From Ruminococcus sp. (GTDB lineage Bacteria > Bacillota > Clostridia > Oscillospirales > Ruminococcaceae): 64,000 nt of DNA. The position numbers and the translations under genes are program-made. The number at the start of each line of letters is the position of its first letter. Position 1 is the first letter of the stretch. Shown in pieces: positions 6,754 through 14,900 of the stretch. Below the pieces are notes generated by a model. It was not told the DNA's origin. It made no database searches and was given only the letters and a program-made list of their open reading frames with translations. The stretch is taken from assembly GCF_017464355.1 (NCBI RefSeq), contig NZ_JAFUAG010000041.1:124001-188000 (forward strand). The letters are read 5' to 3'.

Positions 6754-8874
6754 ATGGAAAGAATTTGGTTCGAAGAGGAGTGGAAAGGTTTCAAGCACGG
6801 CAGGTGGTCAAGCACCTCTGTTAACCTTAGAGACTTTATCCAGAAGAATTTCACACCCTATGACGGCGATGAAAGTTTCCTTGCAGGTCCTACCGAGGCC
6901 ACCACTAAGCTGTGGGAGCAGGTAATGGAGCTGTCCAGACAGGAGAGAGAAGCAGGCGGCGTGCTTGATATGGATACTAAGATAGTATCTACTATCACCA
7001 GCCATGCAGCAGGCTACCTCGATAAAGACCTTGAGAAGATCGTAGGCTTCCAGACGGACAAGCCCTTCAAGCGTTCGCTGCAGCCTTTCGGTGGACTTCG
7101 TATGGCTCAGGCTGCCTGCAAGCAGTACGGCTATGAAGTTGACCCCGAGGTCGTAAAGATATTCACCGATTACAGAAAGACCCATAACCAGGGCGTTTTC
7201 GATGCATATACCCCCGAGATGAAGCTGGCTAGACACGCAGCTATCCTGACAGGTCTGCCCGATGCCTACGGCAGAGGCCGTATCATCGGCGACTACAGAA
7301 GAGTTGCACTGTACGGTATCGACTACCTTGTTGAAGACAAGAAGGATCAGCTGGCAAATTCTCTGGTGAGAATGACTTCCAAGAACATTAGGCTCCGTGA
7401 GGAACTGGCTGAGCAGATCAGAGCTCTTGGTGAGCTGAAAAAGCTGGGTGAGATCTACGGCTGCGATATATCCAGACCTGCAAAGACCGCTCAGGAAGCT
7501 ATCCAGTGGCTGTACTTCGGCTACCTTGCAGCTGTCAAGGAGCAGAACGGCGCTGCCATGAGCCTTGGCAGAACTTCTACATTCATTGATATCTATATCC
7601 AGAGAGATATCGAAAACGGTGTGCTTACCGAGGAACAGGCTCAGGAGCTGGTTGACCACTTCATCATGAAGCTGCGTCTTGTAAAGTTCGCAAGAACTCC
7701 CGAGTATAATTCCCTGTTCTCAGGCGACCCCACATGGGTAACAGAGTCCATCGGCGGTGTTTCTATCGACGGTGTGCCCATGGTAACAAAGACTTCTTTC
7801 AGATACCTGAACACACTGAATAACCTGGGTCCTGCACCCGAGCCTAACATGACAGTTCTGTGGAGCGTCAAGCTGCCCCTGAACTTCAAGAAGTTCTGTG
7901 CAAGAATGTCCATAAGAACATCTGCTGTACAGTACGAGAACGATGACCTGATGAGAGTTACCCACGGCGATGATTACGCTATCGCCTGCTGCGTATCCTC
8001 CATGGTAGTCGGCAAGGAGATGCAGTTCTTCGGCGCAAGAGCAAACCTGGCCAAGTGCCTGCTGTACGCTATAAACGGCGGTGTCGATGAGCGTCTGGGC
8101 GTTCAGGTAGGTCCTAAGTACAGACCCGTTGAGGGCGAGTACCTTGACTTTGACGATGTAATGAGCAAGTACGATGATATGATGGAATGGCTGGCAGGTC
8201 TGTATGTAAATACCCTGAACGTTATCCACTATATGCACGATAAGTACAGCTATGAAAGACTCCAGATGGCTCTCCATGACAGAGATGTAAAGAGATACTT
8301 CGCTACAGGTATCGCAGGTCTGTCTGTTGTGGCTGACTCTCTGTCTGCTATAAAGTACGCCAAGGTCAAGCCTATCCGCAAGGATATCGAGATCAAGGAC
8401 AAGGCAGGCAATGTTGTTGACGTTGCAAGAAATGTAGTTGTTGATTATGTAGTTGAGGGCGATTTCCCCAAGTACGGCAATAACGATGACAGAGTTGACA
8501 AGCTTGCTGTTGATATAGTTAAGCGCTTTATGAACAAGATCAGGAAGCACCATACTTACCGTGACGGTGTGCCTACCATGTCTATACTGACTATCACTTC
8601 CAATGTCGTATACGGCAAGAAGACAGGCTCTACACCTGACGGCAGAAAGATCGGTGTGCCTCTGGCACCCGGAGCTAACCCCATGCACGGCAGAGATACT
8701 CACGGTGCTGCTTCTTCACTGTCTTCAGTAGCTAAGCTGCCTTTCAGACACGCACAGGACGGTATTTCCAACACATTCTCTATCATTCCCGGTGCCCTGG
8801 GCAAGGACGATGAGATGTTCGTAGGCGATATAGACATCGCAAGCATCACAGAGGAACTGAATAATGGCAATTGA
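6754..8874 (+). CDS. pflB: Pyruvate formate-lyase, body lacking the glycyl-radical domain
   Basis: 706 residues. Aligns by eye with E. coli PflB (759 residues) from near its N-terminus ([21 protein letters not shown]) to the segment [18 protein letters not shown], then ends after about 18 unrelated residues. The adjacent active-site cysteines are present (AIACCVSSM, Cys412-Cys413), as is [14 protein letters not shown]. What is missing is exactly the C-terminal piece with the radical glycine, which is encoded by the gene at 9111. PFL converts pyruvate and CoA to acetyl-CoA and formate. ATG 6754 is chosen because GGGAGAG lies about 9 bases upstream; ATG 6745 and GTG 6721 are possible. The stop overlaps the next gene by 11 bases. 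The tail is a designed end, not the result of a frameshift: all three downstream frames were read and none restores the normal C-terminus. Confidence 0.92.
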   Translation: MERIWFEEEWKGFKHGRWSSTSVNLRDFIQKNFTPYDGDESFLAGPTEATTKLWEQVMELSRQEREAGGVLDMDTKIVSTITSHAAGYLDKDLEKIVGFQTDKPFKRSLQPFGGLRMAQAACKQYGYEVDPEVVKIFTDYRKTHNQGVFDAYTPEMKLARHAAILTGLPDAYGRGRIIGDYRRVALYGIDYLVEDKKDQLANSLVRMTSKNIRLREELAEQIRALGELKKLGEIYGCDISRPAKTAQEAIQWLYFGYLAAVKEQNGAAMSLGRTSTFIDIYIQRDIENGVLTEEQAQELVDHFIMKLRLVKFARTPEYNSLFSGDPTWVTESIGGVSIDGVPMVTKTSFRYLNTLNNLGPAPEPNMTVLWSVKLPLNFKKFCARMSIRTSAVQYENDDLMRVTHGDDYAIACCVSSMVVGKEMQFFGARANLAKCLLYAINGGVDERLGVQVGPKYRPVEGEYLDFDDVMSKYDDMMEWLAGLYVNTLNVIHYMHDKYSYERLQMALHDRDVKRYFATGIAGLSVVADSLSAIKYAKVKPIRKDIEIKDKAGNVVDVARNVVVDYVVEGDFPKYGNNDDRVDKLAVDIVKRFMNKIRKHHTYRDGVPTMSILTITSNVVYGKKTGSTPDGRKIGVPLAPGANPMHGRDTHGAASSLSSVAKLPFRHAQDGISNTFSIIPGALGKDDEMFVGDIDIASITEELNNGN

Positions 8875-9091
8875 TGATAAAAAGACCGAGGACGACAAGG
8901 TCGAAGAACTTGTCGCCATGATAGATGAGCTGATAACCAAAGGTGACGGTCATGTCAATGTAAAGGCAGGAGAAGTCACCTCTGAGGATGGCGCAACGCT
9001 GAATGTTCAGACTTTCCGCACCAATGACTGCGGTACAGGCGCCTGCTGTCAGCCCAATGAAAAAGCGCCCGATGAGGACGAAGAACTTTGA
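8864..9091 (+). CDS. Small acidic protein between the two PFL parts, possible degenerate glycyl-radical-domain copy
   Basis: 75 residues, very acidic. Residues 12-35 ([20 protein letters not shown]...) line up with the start of the glycyl-radical protein encoded just downstream ([20 protein letters not shown]...), sharing V, L, D, K-G, H and N-V at matching places. The part with RVSGYAV is absent; instead the C-terminus has [12 protein letters not shown] with three cysteines and a tail of Asp/Glu. ATG overlaps the pflB stop by 11 bases (ATGGCAATTGA) and GAGG precedes it, so translation is likely coupled. I know no named family. It may be a scaffold, a metal or thiol protein, or a decayed duplicate; codon use matches its neighbours and argues that it is expressed. 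Confidence 0.7.
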   Translation: MAIDDKKTEDDKVEELVAMIDELITKGDGHVNVKAGEVTSEDGATLNVQTFRTNDCGTGACCQPNEKAPDEDEEL

Positions 9092-9110
9092 TACAGAAAG
9101 AAGGATAAAT

Positions 9111-9362
9111 ATGGCAAATTTTGAACCTACCGATGCACAGGTCGATAACCTTATAGGTCTGCTTGACGGCTATGCTGAAAAGGGCGGCCACCACCTGAAC
9201 GTAAACGTGCTCAACCGCGAAACTCTTCTGGACGCACAGGCACACCCCGAGAAGTACCCCCAGCTGACTATCAGGGTATCGGGTTACGCAGTTAACTTCG
9301 TTAAGCTGACCAAGGAGCAGCAGGACGACGTTATCTCCAGAACTTTCCACGATAAGCTGTAA
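9111..9362 (+). CDS. grcA: Separate glycyl-radical domain of pyruvate formate-lyase (GrcA/YfiD-like)
   Basis: 83 residues. Carries the whole C-terminal domain of [23 protein letters not shown], then [17 protein letters not shown] with the radical glycine at residue 58, and [12 protein letters not shown] at the end. E. coli YfiD/GrcA is a similar free-standing domain that rescues oxygen-cleaved PFL, but there PflB itself is intact. Here the body gene lacks this domain, so the two proteins should together form the enzyme, with PflA installing the radical on this small subunit. ATG 9111 follows AGAAGGATAAAT. The gene lies 19 bases after the middle gene and is followed by a hairpin at 9383. Confidence 0.88.
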   Translation: MANFEPTDAQVDNLIGLLDGYAEKGGHHLNVNVLNRETLLDAQAHPEKYPQLTIRVSGYAVNFVKLTKEQQDDVISRTFHDKL

Positions 9363-9382
9363 TATTTTATCAGGTAACATCA

Positions 9383-9416
9383 ATGCCCTGCCGCGCTGTT
9401 GCGGCAGGGCATTATT
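9383..9416 (+). terminator. Terminator of the pfl operon
   Basis: ATGCCCTGCCGC (9383-9394) pairs with GCGGCAGGGCAT (9401-9412); the following T content (TATTG) is low. Confidence 0.6.
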
Positions 9417-9425
9417 GATAGTGTA

Positions 9426-9445
9426 GTGTATCATCAGCAATATAT
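9426..9445 (+). repeat. Fragment of the dispersed palindromic element
   Basis: GTGTATCATCAGCAATATAT is identical or nearly so to the constant part of the full elements (CTGTATCATCAGCAATACAC). Outer arms are lost. It lies just before the XRE regulator gene. Confidence 0.6.
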
Positions 9446-9458
9446 CGTTGTGATAGAT

Positions 9459-9704
9459 ATGTACATCGGAGAACTTGACCCACATATAGTCGGTGAGGTC
9501 ATAGCAAAATTCCGCAGAAAGAAAGGCATATCCCAGGAGGTCATGAGTGGACTTGCGGGCATAGGCAGGACTCATCTGAGCGCTATTGAAAGGGGCGAGC
9601 GCAAGCCCACCCTTGAAACGCTGTATAAGCTTTCCTGCGCACTCGGGGTGAATATGAGCGACATCGTCCTTGAGATAGAAAAAATGCTCCCCGAAGACAG
9701 TTGA
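9459..9704 (+). CDS. XRE family transcriptional regulator
   Basis: 81 residues, almost entirely one helix-turn-helix domain: GEVIAKFRRKKGISQEVMSGLAGIGRTHLSAIERGERKPTLETL, with the typical ISQE and THLSAIERGERKP segments. It probably binds DNA as a dimer; no sensor domain. The start is uncertain: ATG 9459 has a poor ribosome site, while an in-frame GTG (9450) and the stretch before it are repeat-derived. Position between the pfl operon and pflA makes a role in their control possible but unproven. Confidence 0.8.
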   Translation: MYIGELDPHIVGEVIAKFRRKKGISQEVMSGLAGIGRTHLSAIERGERKPTLETLYKLSCALGVNMSDIVLEIEKMLPEDS

Positions 9705-9729
9705 CTTTTCCAGCGTATTATGTTAAAAT
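9701..9729 (+). promoter_or_regulatory. Promoter of the Asn/Gln-rich membrane protein gene
   Basis: TTGACT (9701-9706) overlaps the XRE stop codon; TAAAAT at 9724-9729, spacer 17. The palindromic element L3 begins 14 bases later and so forms the mRNA 5' end. Confidence 0.6.
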
Positions 9730-9743
9730 ATTAATCGTTGGAT

Positions 9744-9842
9744 CCCAATTTGGTCGTGTATTGATTCCCCAGCCGCAGGCGGGGGAATCAATACGAAAAA
9801 AAGCCATTCTGTATCATCAGCAATACACTTCAAAATTGGGAG
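9744..9842 (+). repeat. Long-form dispersed palindromic element, copy L3
   Basis: CCCAATTTGG and CAAAATTGGG ends, inner arms GTATTGATTCCCC and GGGGAATCAATAC, then CATTCTGTATCATCAGCAA. Relative to other copies the inner stem has A and T swapped on both sides (TTGATTCC/GGAATCAA against TTGTTTCC/GGAAACAA), a compensatory change. Confidence 0.9.
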
Positions 9843-9884
9843 AGCGTTGATATACTTTAGATATACAAGAGGAGATAATTACAA

Positions 9885-10931
9885 ATGCAGTTCAGTAAAG
9901 AACAATTTGAGCAGATGACAGGTACACAGGTCCCCGATAATGTTGAACTTGTCACCCGCGGCGAACTTATGCCGCAGCAGAACGGTGCGCCAAACCAGTA
10001 CGGCAATCCCATGCAGAACGGTGCGCCCAATCAGTACGGCGCCCCTGATCAGTATGGCACCCCCATGCAGAACAGTGCCCAAAATCAGTATAACAACCCC
10101 GTGGTGAACGGTGTACCAAATCAGTACAGCAACCCCGTTGCAAACAAACTGCCCCAGCCTGTCAATGACCTGCTGTACAAGTCAATGCTGAACAAGTACG
10201 ACAACGACCTGTCGAACGCTATGCCCGATGCTGTATCGCCGAATTCTCAGTTCCTTGACCAGGTTCCCGAGAAACACAAAAATGGCCCCCATGCCATTCC
10301 GTTCCTTATCAGCGTACTGGCGATCTTCGCAGCGGCGCTCTTCATTCAAAATGCTCCCTATTTCGCCCTGTCAGCCGCATCGCTGGCAGCCGCTGCAGCA
10401 GCATTTTTTTATGGCCTGGACGTTGAACCCTACAGGCAGGAAAGCAAGTTTACCTGCAAACTTATCTCATTCTTCGGCGTACTCATGGCGGCAGCTTCGA
10501 TGTTTGCAAAGTTCGCCATGCCCGATAATTCCCATGTCGTCATAGGCGGCGGATTTGCACTTGTAGGCCTTGCCTGCATCGCAGGACCCTTTATCCGCAC
10601 CAAGCTGAAGCTCCGCCGCTGCACCGAGAGCGTCAGGGCGGTATGCATAGGCCTTAAAAAGAAGCGCAGCTCCACCAATCACCACCACGGTGTCCACTGG
10701 GTATATGCCCCTACTTGGCAGTACATGATAGGCGGCCATTCCTACGTCCAGACAGAGAGCGTTTTCAGCAGCCCTCCTGAGTTTGCTGTGGGTGACGGTG
10801 CCGATATCATGGTCAACCCTTCAAACCCTATCGACATTTGCAGAGGAAAGTCAAGTGCCAACAAGGCTATGGTCTTTATGGGTATCCTGATAACCGTGCT
10901 GAGCGTCATCTACATGATATTCAAAAGCTGA
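9885..10931 (+). CDS. Membrane protein with Asn/Gln/Pro-rich N-terminal repeats, DUF3592-like C-terminus
   Basis: 348 residues. Residues 30-85 are imperfect repeats of the type NGAPNQYGNPMQ, low in complexity and probably disordered. Two pairs of hydrophobic helices follow (about 135-185 and 190-245). The segment CTESVRAVCIGL, then WQYMIGGHSYVQTESVFS and VGDGADIMVNPSNP, resembles the DUF3592 domain. A last membrane helix ends the protein. The function is unknown. The ribosome site GAGGAGAT is strong. It is transcribed from 9701-9729 and may be followed by pflA, whose start lies 28 bases after the stop. Confidence 0.75.
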   Translation: MQFSKEQFEQMTGTQVPDNVELVTRGELMPQQNGAPNQYGNPMQNGAPNQYGAPDQYGTPMQNSAQNQYNNPVVNGVPNQYSNPVANKLPQPVNDLLYKSMLNKYDNDLSNAMPDAVSPNSQFLDQVPEKHKNGPHAIPFLISVLAIFAAALFIQNAPYFALSAASLAAAAAAFFYGLDVEPYRQESKFTCKLISFFGVLMAAASMFAKFAMPDNSHVVIGGGFALVGLACIAGPFIRTKLKLRRCTESVRAVCIGLKKKRSSTNHHHGVHWVYAPTWQYMIGGHSYVQTESVFSSPPEFAVGDGADIMVNPSNPIDICRGKSSANKAMVFMGILITVLSVIYMIFKS

Positions 10932-10959
10932 TGTCATTTAATTGAAACAGGTGAATTAT

Positions 10960-11709
10960 TTGAAAGGATATATCCATTCCACAGAAAGCTACAGCTCCGT
11001 TGACGGCCCGGGAAACCGCTTCGTGGTGTTCTTTCAGGGCTGTCCCATGCGGTGCCTATATTGCCATAACCCAGATACCTGGCGTATGGAAGGCGGCAGT
11101 GAAGTCACAGCGGAAGAACTGCTGGCAGAGTTCGACTCTGTAAAAGAGTTTCTCAAGGGCGGCGGTCTTACCTGCACAGGGGGCGAGCCCTGTGTGCAGA
11201 TAGATTTTCTGACAGAGCTTTTTGAAAAAGCCAAGGCAAAGGGCATTCACACCTGCCTTGATACCAGCGGCATCACTTTCCGTAAAAACGATCATGCCAA
11301 GTTTGACCGCCTTATGCAGTTTACAGACCTTGTCATGCTGGATATAAAGCACATCGACCCCGAAAAGCACAGGCACATCACAGGCCACGATAATACCTGT
11401 ATCCTGGACTTTGCACGCTACCTCAGCGATATAGGCAAGCCCGTCTGGATACGTCATGTGGTCGTCCCGGGGCTTACCGATAATGAGGAAGAACTGTTCC
11501 GCTTAGGCAGATTTATCGCCCATATCAAGACCCTCAAAGCCCTTGATGTCCTGCCCTATCATACCATGGGCAAATCCAAGTACGAAAAACTCGGCCTTGA
11601 TTACCCCCTGGGCAATACCCCGCCCATGTCCGCCGCAGGGGCACACAAAGCCCGCGATATCATCATGTCAGGCCTTAAGGCCGAGATAAAAGACGGACTT
11701 CATAAATGA
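10960..11709 (+). CDS. pflA: Pyruvate formate-lyase activating enzyme, radical SAM
   Basis: 249 residues. Uses S-adenosylmethionine and a [4Fe-4S] cluster to place the glycyl radical on PFL. The cluster motif CPMRCLYC gives Cys28, Cys32 and Cys35; the family opening GYIHSTESYSSVDGPGNR is intact and GGGLTCTGGEP follows. TTG at 10960 is chosen as start because AGGTG lies 6 bases upstream and the protein then begins MKGYIHS, as in related activases; GTG 10951 and TTG 10942 are in frame. Its target here is presumably the small glycyl-radical protein at 9111. Confidence 0.9.
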   Translation: MKGYIHSTESYSSVDGPGNRFVVFFQGCPMRCLYCHNPDTWRMEGGSEVTAEELLAEFDSVKEFLKGGGLTCTGGEPCVQIDFLTELFEKAKAKGIHTCLDTSGITFRKNDHAKFDRLMQFTDLVMLDIKHIDPEKHRHITGHDNTCILDFARYLSDIGKPVWIRHVVVPGLTDNEEELFRLGRFIAHIKTLKALDVLPYHTMGKSKYEKLGLDYPLGNTPPMSAAGAHKARDIIMSGLKAEIKDGLHK

Positions 11710-11713
11710 TTTA

Positions 11714-11757
11714 TCCCGATTTGGTTATGTATATCAGCAAAACATATCGAGATCGGC
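11714..11757 (+). repeat. Short-form dispersed palindromic element, copy S1
   Basis: TCCCGATTTGGTTATGTAT and ACATATCGAGATCGG form imperfect arms around ATCAGCAA. It corresponds to the long elements without their inner hairpin, and lies just after pflA. Confidence 0.65.
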
Positions 11758-11768
11758 AGTCAGATAAC

Positions 11769-11808
11769 AAAAAGCCTTGCTCTGCATAACACAGAGCAAG
11801 GCTTTTTT
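11769..11808. terminator. Bidirectional terminator between pflA and trpA
   Basis: AAAAAGCCTTGCTCTG (11769-11784) with CAGAGCAAGGCTTTTTT (11792-11808): a perfect stem with A and T runs on the two sides, between convergent genes. Confidence 0.9.
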
Positions 11809-11835
11809 CTTCATATACTTCACAGAATGCCGATG

Positions 11836-12627
11836 TCAGCCGTCCAGCGCATCTCTTACGCTCTTTACAAATTCGCCCACAGGCTCAACGCTGTCAGCAC
11901 CGTATTTTTCAACTATGTTCACAATAGCCGAACCTATTATGCAGCCGTCGCTGAAAGCAGCCATTTTCTTAGCCTGCTCACCGTCCGAGATACCAAAGCC
12001 TATGCAGGCAGGGCAGTAATTTCCTTCCTTAAGAGGTGCCAGCAGCTCGTTGAAATCAGTGTTTATCTCCTTGCGGGTACCTGTTACACCCAGCGATGAT
12101 ACTATGTAAAGGAAGCCCTTGCTCTCCTCCGCTATCATCTTCACCCTCTCCTTAGAGGTGGGCGCTACCAGATAAATGCTGTGTACACCTGTCTTCTCAG
12201 CGTATTCCTTCACCTCGTCACGCTCCTCAAAGGGCATATCGGGTATTATCACACCGTCTATCTGCACCTTTTGGCAGTTGTTGAAGAACTTCTCCGTACC
12301 GTAGCGGAAGACAGTGTTCATGTACATCATCAGCAGTATGGGCTTGTCTGTCACATCTCTCAGCCTGCTGACCATGCTGAATATCTGGTCGAGATTAGTC
12401 TTGTTTTTCAGCGCCCTCAGCGAAGCCCGCTGTATGGTGCCGCCCTCAGCTATGGGGTCTGAAAAGGGAACGCCTATCTCCACCAGGTCAGCGCCCTCAT
12501 CGAACATTTCTGTCACAAGCTTTTCGGTGGTGGCAAGATCGGGATCCCCTGCGGTAACAAAGGTCACAAGCGCCTTGCGCCCACGGGCTTTCAGGTCTTC
12601 AAAGCAAGCATCTATCCTATTCTTCAT
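11836..12627 (-). CDS. trpA: Tryptophan synthase alpha subunit
   Basis: 263 residues. Cleaves indole-3-glycerol phosphate to indole and glyceraldehyde 3-phosphate. Seen: [13 protein letters not shown], then [22 protein letters not shown] with the catalytic Glu and Asp, [15 protein letters not shown], and [10 protein letters not shown] near the phosphate site. The gene overlaps the trpB stop by 11 bases (ATGAAGAATAG), a typical coupled pair. It is the last gene of the trp operon and is followed by the terminator at 11769-11808. Confidence 0.96.
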   Translation of the reverse strand: MKNRIDACFEDLKARGRKALVTFVTAGDPDLATTEKLVTEMFDEGADLVEIGVPFSDPIAEGGTIQRASLRALKNKTNLDQIFSMVSRLRDVTDKPILLMMYMNTVFRYGTEKFFNNCQKVQIDGVIIPDMPFEERDEVKEYAEKTGVHSIYLVAPTSKERVKMIAEESKGFLYIVSSLGVTGTRKEINTDFNELLAPLKEGNYCPACIGFGISDGEQAKKMAAFSDGCIIGSAIVNIVEKYGADSVEPVGEFVKSVRDALDG

Positions 12628-13807
12628 CTAACTCAACTCCTCTGTATCTCGCAATGGAATAAACGTCCTTGTCGCCTCTGCCTGACAGGTTTATCACAAC
12701 TATCTGGTCTTTGCTCATCTGGGGTATTATCTTCATAGCCGCAGCCACAGCATGGGCAGACTCAATGGCAGGTATGACACCCTCGGTCTTAGAAAGGTAT
12801 TCAAATGCCTGCACCGCTTCCTCGTCGGTTATGCTGAAATAATCAGCCCTGCCGATAGAATGCAGATAAGCGTGTTCAGGACCTATGCCGGGGTAATCAA
12901 GTCCCGCAGAGATAGAATATACCTCATCTATCTGTCCGTACTCGTTCTGTAGGAACAGTGACTTCATACCATGGAAAATGCCCAGGTCGCCCTTAGCCAC
13001 AGTAGCAGCGTGTTCAGGGGTGTCTACACCTCTGCCCGCAGCCTCAGCGCCTATGAGCCTTACACCCTCGTCCTTGATGAAATCATAAAAAGCACCCATG
13101 GCGTTTGAGCCGCCGCCCACACAGGCAACTACCGCATCGGGGAGCCTGCCCTCCTTCTCCATGAGCTGAGCCTTTATCTCCTCGCCGATGATCTTCTGGA
13201 AATCACGCACCATGGTGGGGTAGGGGTGGGGGCCCATAACAGAACCTATGCAGTAGAATGTGGTGTCGATATTTGAGCACCAGTCACGGAAAGCTTCGTT
13301 TATAGCATCTTTCAGCGTAGCCGTACCGCTGTTGACACCTGTTACCTTTGCCCCCAGCAAATTCATTCTGTAAACGTTCAGCGACTGTCTTTCCATATCG
13401 GTGGCACCCATGTATACCTCGCATTCAAGTCTCATGAGAGCGCATACAGTAGCTGTAGCCACACCATGCTGACCCGCACCGGTTTCAGCGATAATGCGCT
13501 TTTTGCCCATTTTCTTGGCCAGCAGCAGCTGACCCAGCACGTTGTTTATCTTGTGGGCACCTGTGTGGTTGAGGTCTTCTCTTTTGATGTAGACCTTGGC
13601 GCCCCCCAGGTCCTTAGTCATCTTCTCAGCATAATACAGCATTGAAGGCCTGTTGGCATAATCGTGATATAGTTCCCTCAGCTCTCTGTTGAAGTCGGGG
13701 TCGTCCTTGTATTTATCGTAAGCCGCCTCCAGTTCGTGAACGGCTGTCATAACTGTCTCGGGGATATACTGTCCGCCAAAATCGCCGAAGCGTCCGATCT
13801 TGCTCAT
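12617..13807 (-). CDS. trpB: Tryptophan synthase beta subunit
   Basis: 396 residues, the normal length of a TrpB1 enzyme. Joins indole and serine to tryptophan with pyridoxal phosphate. The PLP lysine is in HTGAHKINN, the serine-binding loop is [14 protein letters not shown], and [13 protein letters not shown] binds the phosphate. Overlaps the chorismate mutase stop by ATGA. The upstream sequence AAAGAAGGAAATAGA serves as ribosome site. Confidence 0.97.
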   Translation of the reverse strand: MSKIGRFGDFGGQYIPETVMTAVHELEAAYDKYKDDPDFNRELRELYHDYANRPSMLYYAEKMTKDLGGAKVYIKREDLNHTGAHKINNVLGQLLLAKKMGKKRIIAETGAGQHGVATATVCALMRLECEVYMGATDMERQSLNVYRMNLLGAKVTGVNSGTATLKDAINEAFRDWCSNIDTTFYCIGSVMGPHPYPTMVRDFQKIIGEEIKAQLMEKEGRLPDAVVACVGGGSNAMGAFYDFIKDEGVRLIGAEAAGRGVDTPEHAATVAKGDLGIFHGMKSLFLQNEYGQIDEVYSISAGLDYPGIGPEHAYLHSIGRADYFSITDEEAVQAFEYLSKTEGVIPAIESAHAVAAAMKIIPQMSKDQIVVINLSGRGDKDVYSIARYRGVELDEE

Positions 13808-14106
13808 TCTATTTCCTTCTTTCCGTCAAATTCATTCATCTCAGCGTTTATAAAACCATCTATCATCGTGCGGAAAACAGCCTTTGCAATGTTAACATCT
13901 GCACCTAAGGCAGCGGCTTCCGCCCTGACTTTTTCAATTACCTGTGCCACTCTGTCAGGCGCTTTCACATCGCTCCTGTTTTTCTTGAATGCTGCCGCCT
14001 GCCTGACATATCCGCCCCGTTCAGCCAGCAGCCTTATCATCTCGCTGTCGATACGGTCTATCTCGTCCCTTACTTCCTTCAGACTGCCGCATTGCATTAT
14101 TTCCAT
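13804..14106 (-). CDS. Chorismate mutase, AroQ class, inside the trp operon
   Basis: 100 residues, all helical, of the AroQ type that turns chorismate into prephenate. [34 protein letters not shown] holds the usual Arg and Lys of the active site; [16 protein letters not shown] and [17 protein letters not shown] continue the three-helix fold. It could also be a relative of isochorismate pyruvate lyase (PchB), which shares this fold. ATG 14106 is preferred over the in-frame GTG 14115, since AGGTG then lies at normal distance. It sits between trpC and trpB, the place where trpF is usual, and would pull chorismate from tryptophan to Phe/Tyr. Confidence 0.85.
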   Translation of the reverse strand: MEIMQCGSLKEVRDEIDRIDSEMIRLLAERGGYVRQAAAFKKNRSDVKAPDRVAQVIEKVRAEAAALGADVNIAKAVFRTMIDGFINAEMNEFDGKKEIE

Positions 14107-14107
14107 A

Positions 14108-14896
14108 TCATACACCTGCTCTCAGCTCGTGCAGTGTATCTGTAATGCTCCCGCTTCTCATGAGCGTTTCTCCGATAAGCACCGCATCAGCCCCAAGGCT
14201 CCTGACCGTCTTCATATCATCGTTGGTCTTTATGCCGCTTTCGGAAACGAACACCGCACCCGCGGGCGCATAAGGCCTGAGCTTTTCCACCGTATCAAGG
14301 CTGACCTCGAAGGTCTTCAGATCGCGGTTGTTCACACCGATGACCATGCCCTCGCGGTCGAGAGCGTAGCATTGCATCTCTTCCACGGTATGCATCTCGC
14401 CCAGCACGCTCAGCCCCAGTGTCCTTGCCAGCCTGAAAAGTCTGTCAAAATCAGGTATATCCAGCACCGCCGCTATCAGCAGCACAGCGTCCGCACCCAG
14501 GGCGGCAGCCTCGAATATCTGGTACTCATCGAAGATGAAATCCTTGCGAAGTATGGGTATGTCCACCGCCTTGCGTATATCCGCAAGATACTGCGACGAG
14601 CCCTGAAAATAATGCTCCTCCGTCAGGCAGCTTATGGCATTTGCACCCGCCGCCTCGTATTCCTTTGCAAAGTCCACAGGACGAAAATCTTCCCGTATGA
14701 GCCCCTTGCTGGGTGAAGCCTTCTTCACCTCGCAGATACAGGACAGCGTATCCTTTTTCAGCGCCTTTTCCAGCGAAAGGGGAGCGCGCTCCGTCAGCTG
14801 TATCTCAGCCCTGCGCCTCATCTTGCTCAGCGGGCATCGTTCCTGTTCGCGGCTCAGCTGTATCCTGCGCTGACTAACTATATCATCAAGTATCAT
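14108..14896 (-). CDS. trpC: Indole-3-glycerol phosphate synthase
   Basis: 262 residues, a single TIM-barrel domain with no fused TrpF. Seen: ICEVKKASPSKGLIREDF with the catalytic Glu and Lys residues, ISCLTEEHYFQGS, ILRKDFIFDEYQIFEA, LLIAAVL, VGVNNRDLKTFEVSL and SESGI. The ribosome site AGAGGATAAAG overlaps the trpGD stop. Confidence 0.95.
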   Translation of the reverse strand: MILDDIVSQRRIQLSREQERCPLSKMRRRAEIQLTERAPLSLEKALKKDTLSCICEVKKASPSKGLIREDFRPVDFAKEYEAAGANAISCLTEEHYFQGSSQYLADIRKAVDIPILRKDFIFDEYQIFEAAALGADAVLLIAAVLDIPDFDRLFRLARTLGLSVLGEMHTVEEMQCYALDREGMVIGVNNRDLKTFEVSLDTVEKLRPYAPAGAVFVSESGIKTNDDMKTVRSLGADAVLIGETLMRSGSITDTLHELRAGV

Positions 14897-14900
14897 AGCT

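Noticed and set aside
7720-8703. 327-codon open frame antisense to pflB
   Set aside because: It is a shadow of the strongly conserved pflB codons; no ribosome site, no recognisable protein.
8860-9120. Simple frameshift or sequencing error as the cause of the split PFL
   Set aside because: About 230 bases with their own complete frame, start, ribosome site and acidic coding sequence separate the parts; no one- or two-base change fuses them.
9970-10130. Tandem repeat as a separate mobile or CRISPR-like feature
   Set aside because: It is the in-frame coding of the Asn/Gln/Pro-rich repeats of the membrane protein.
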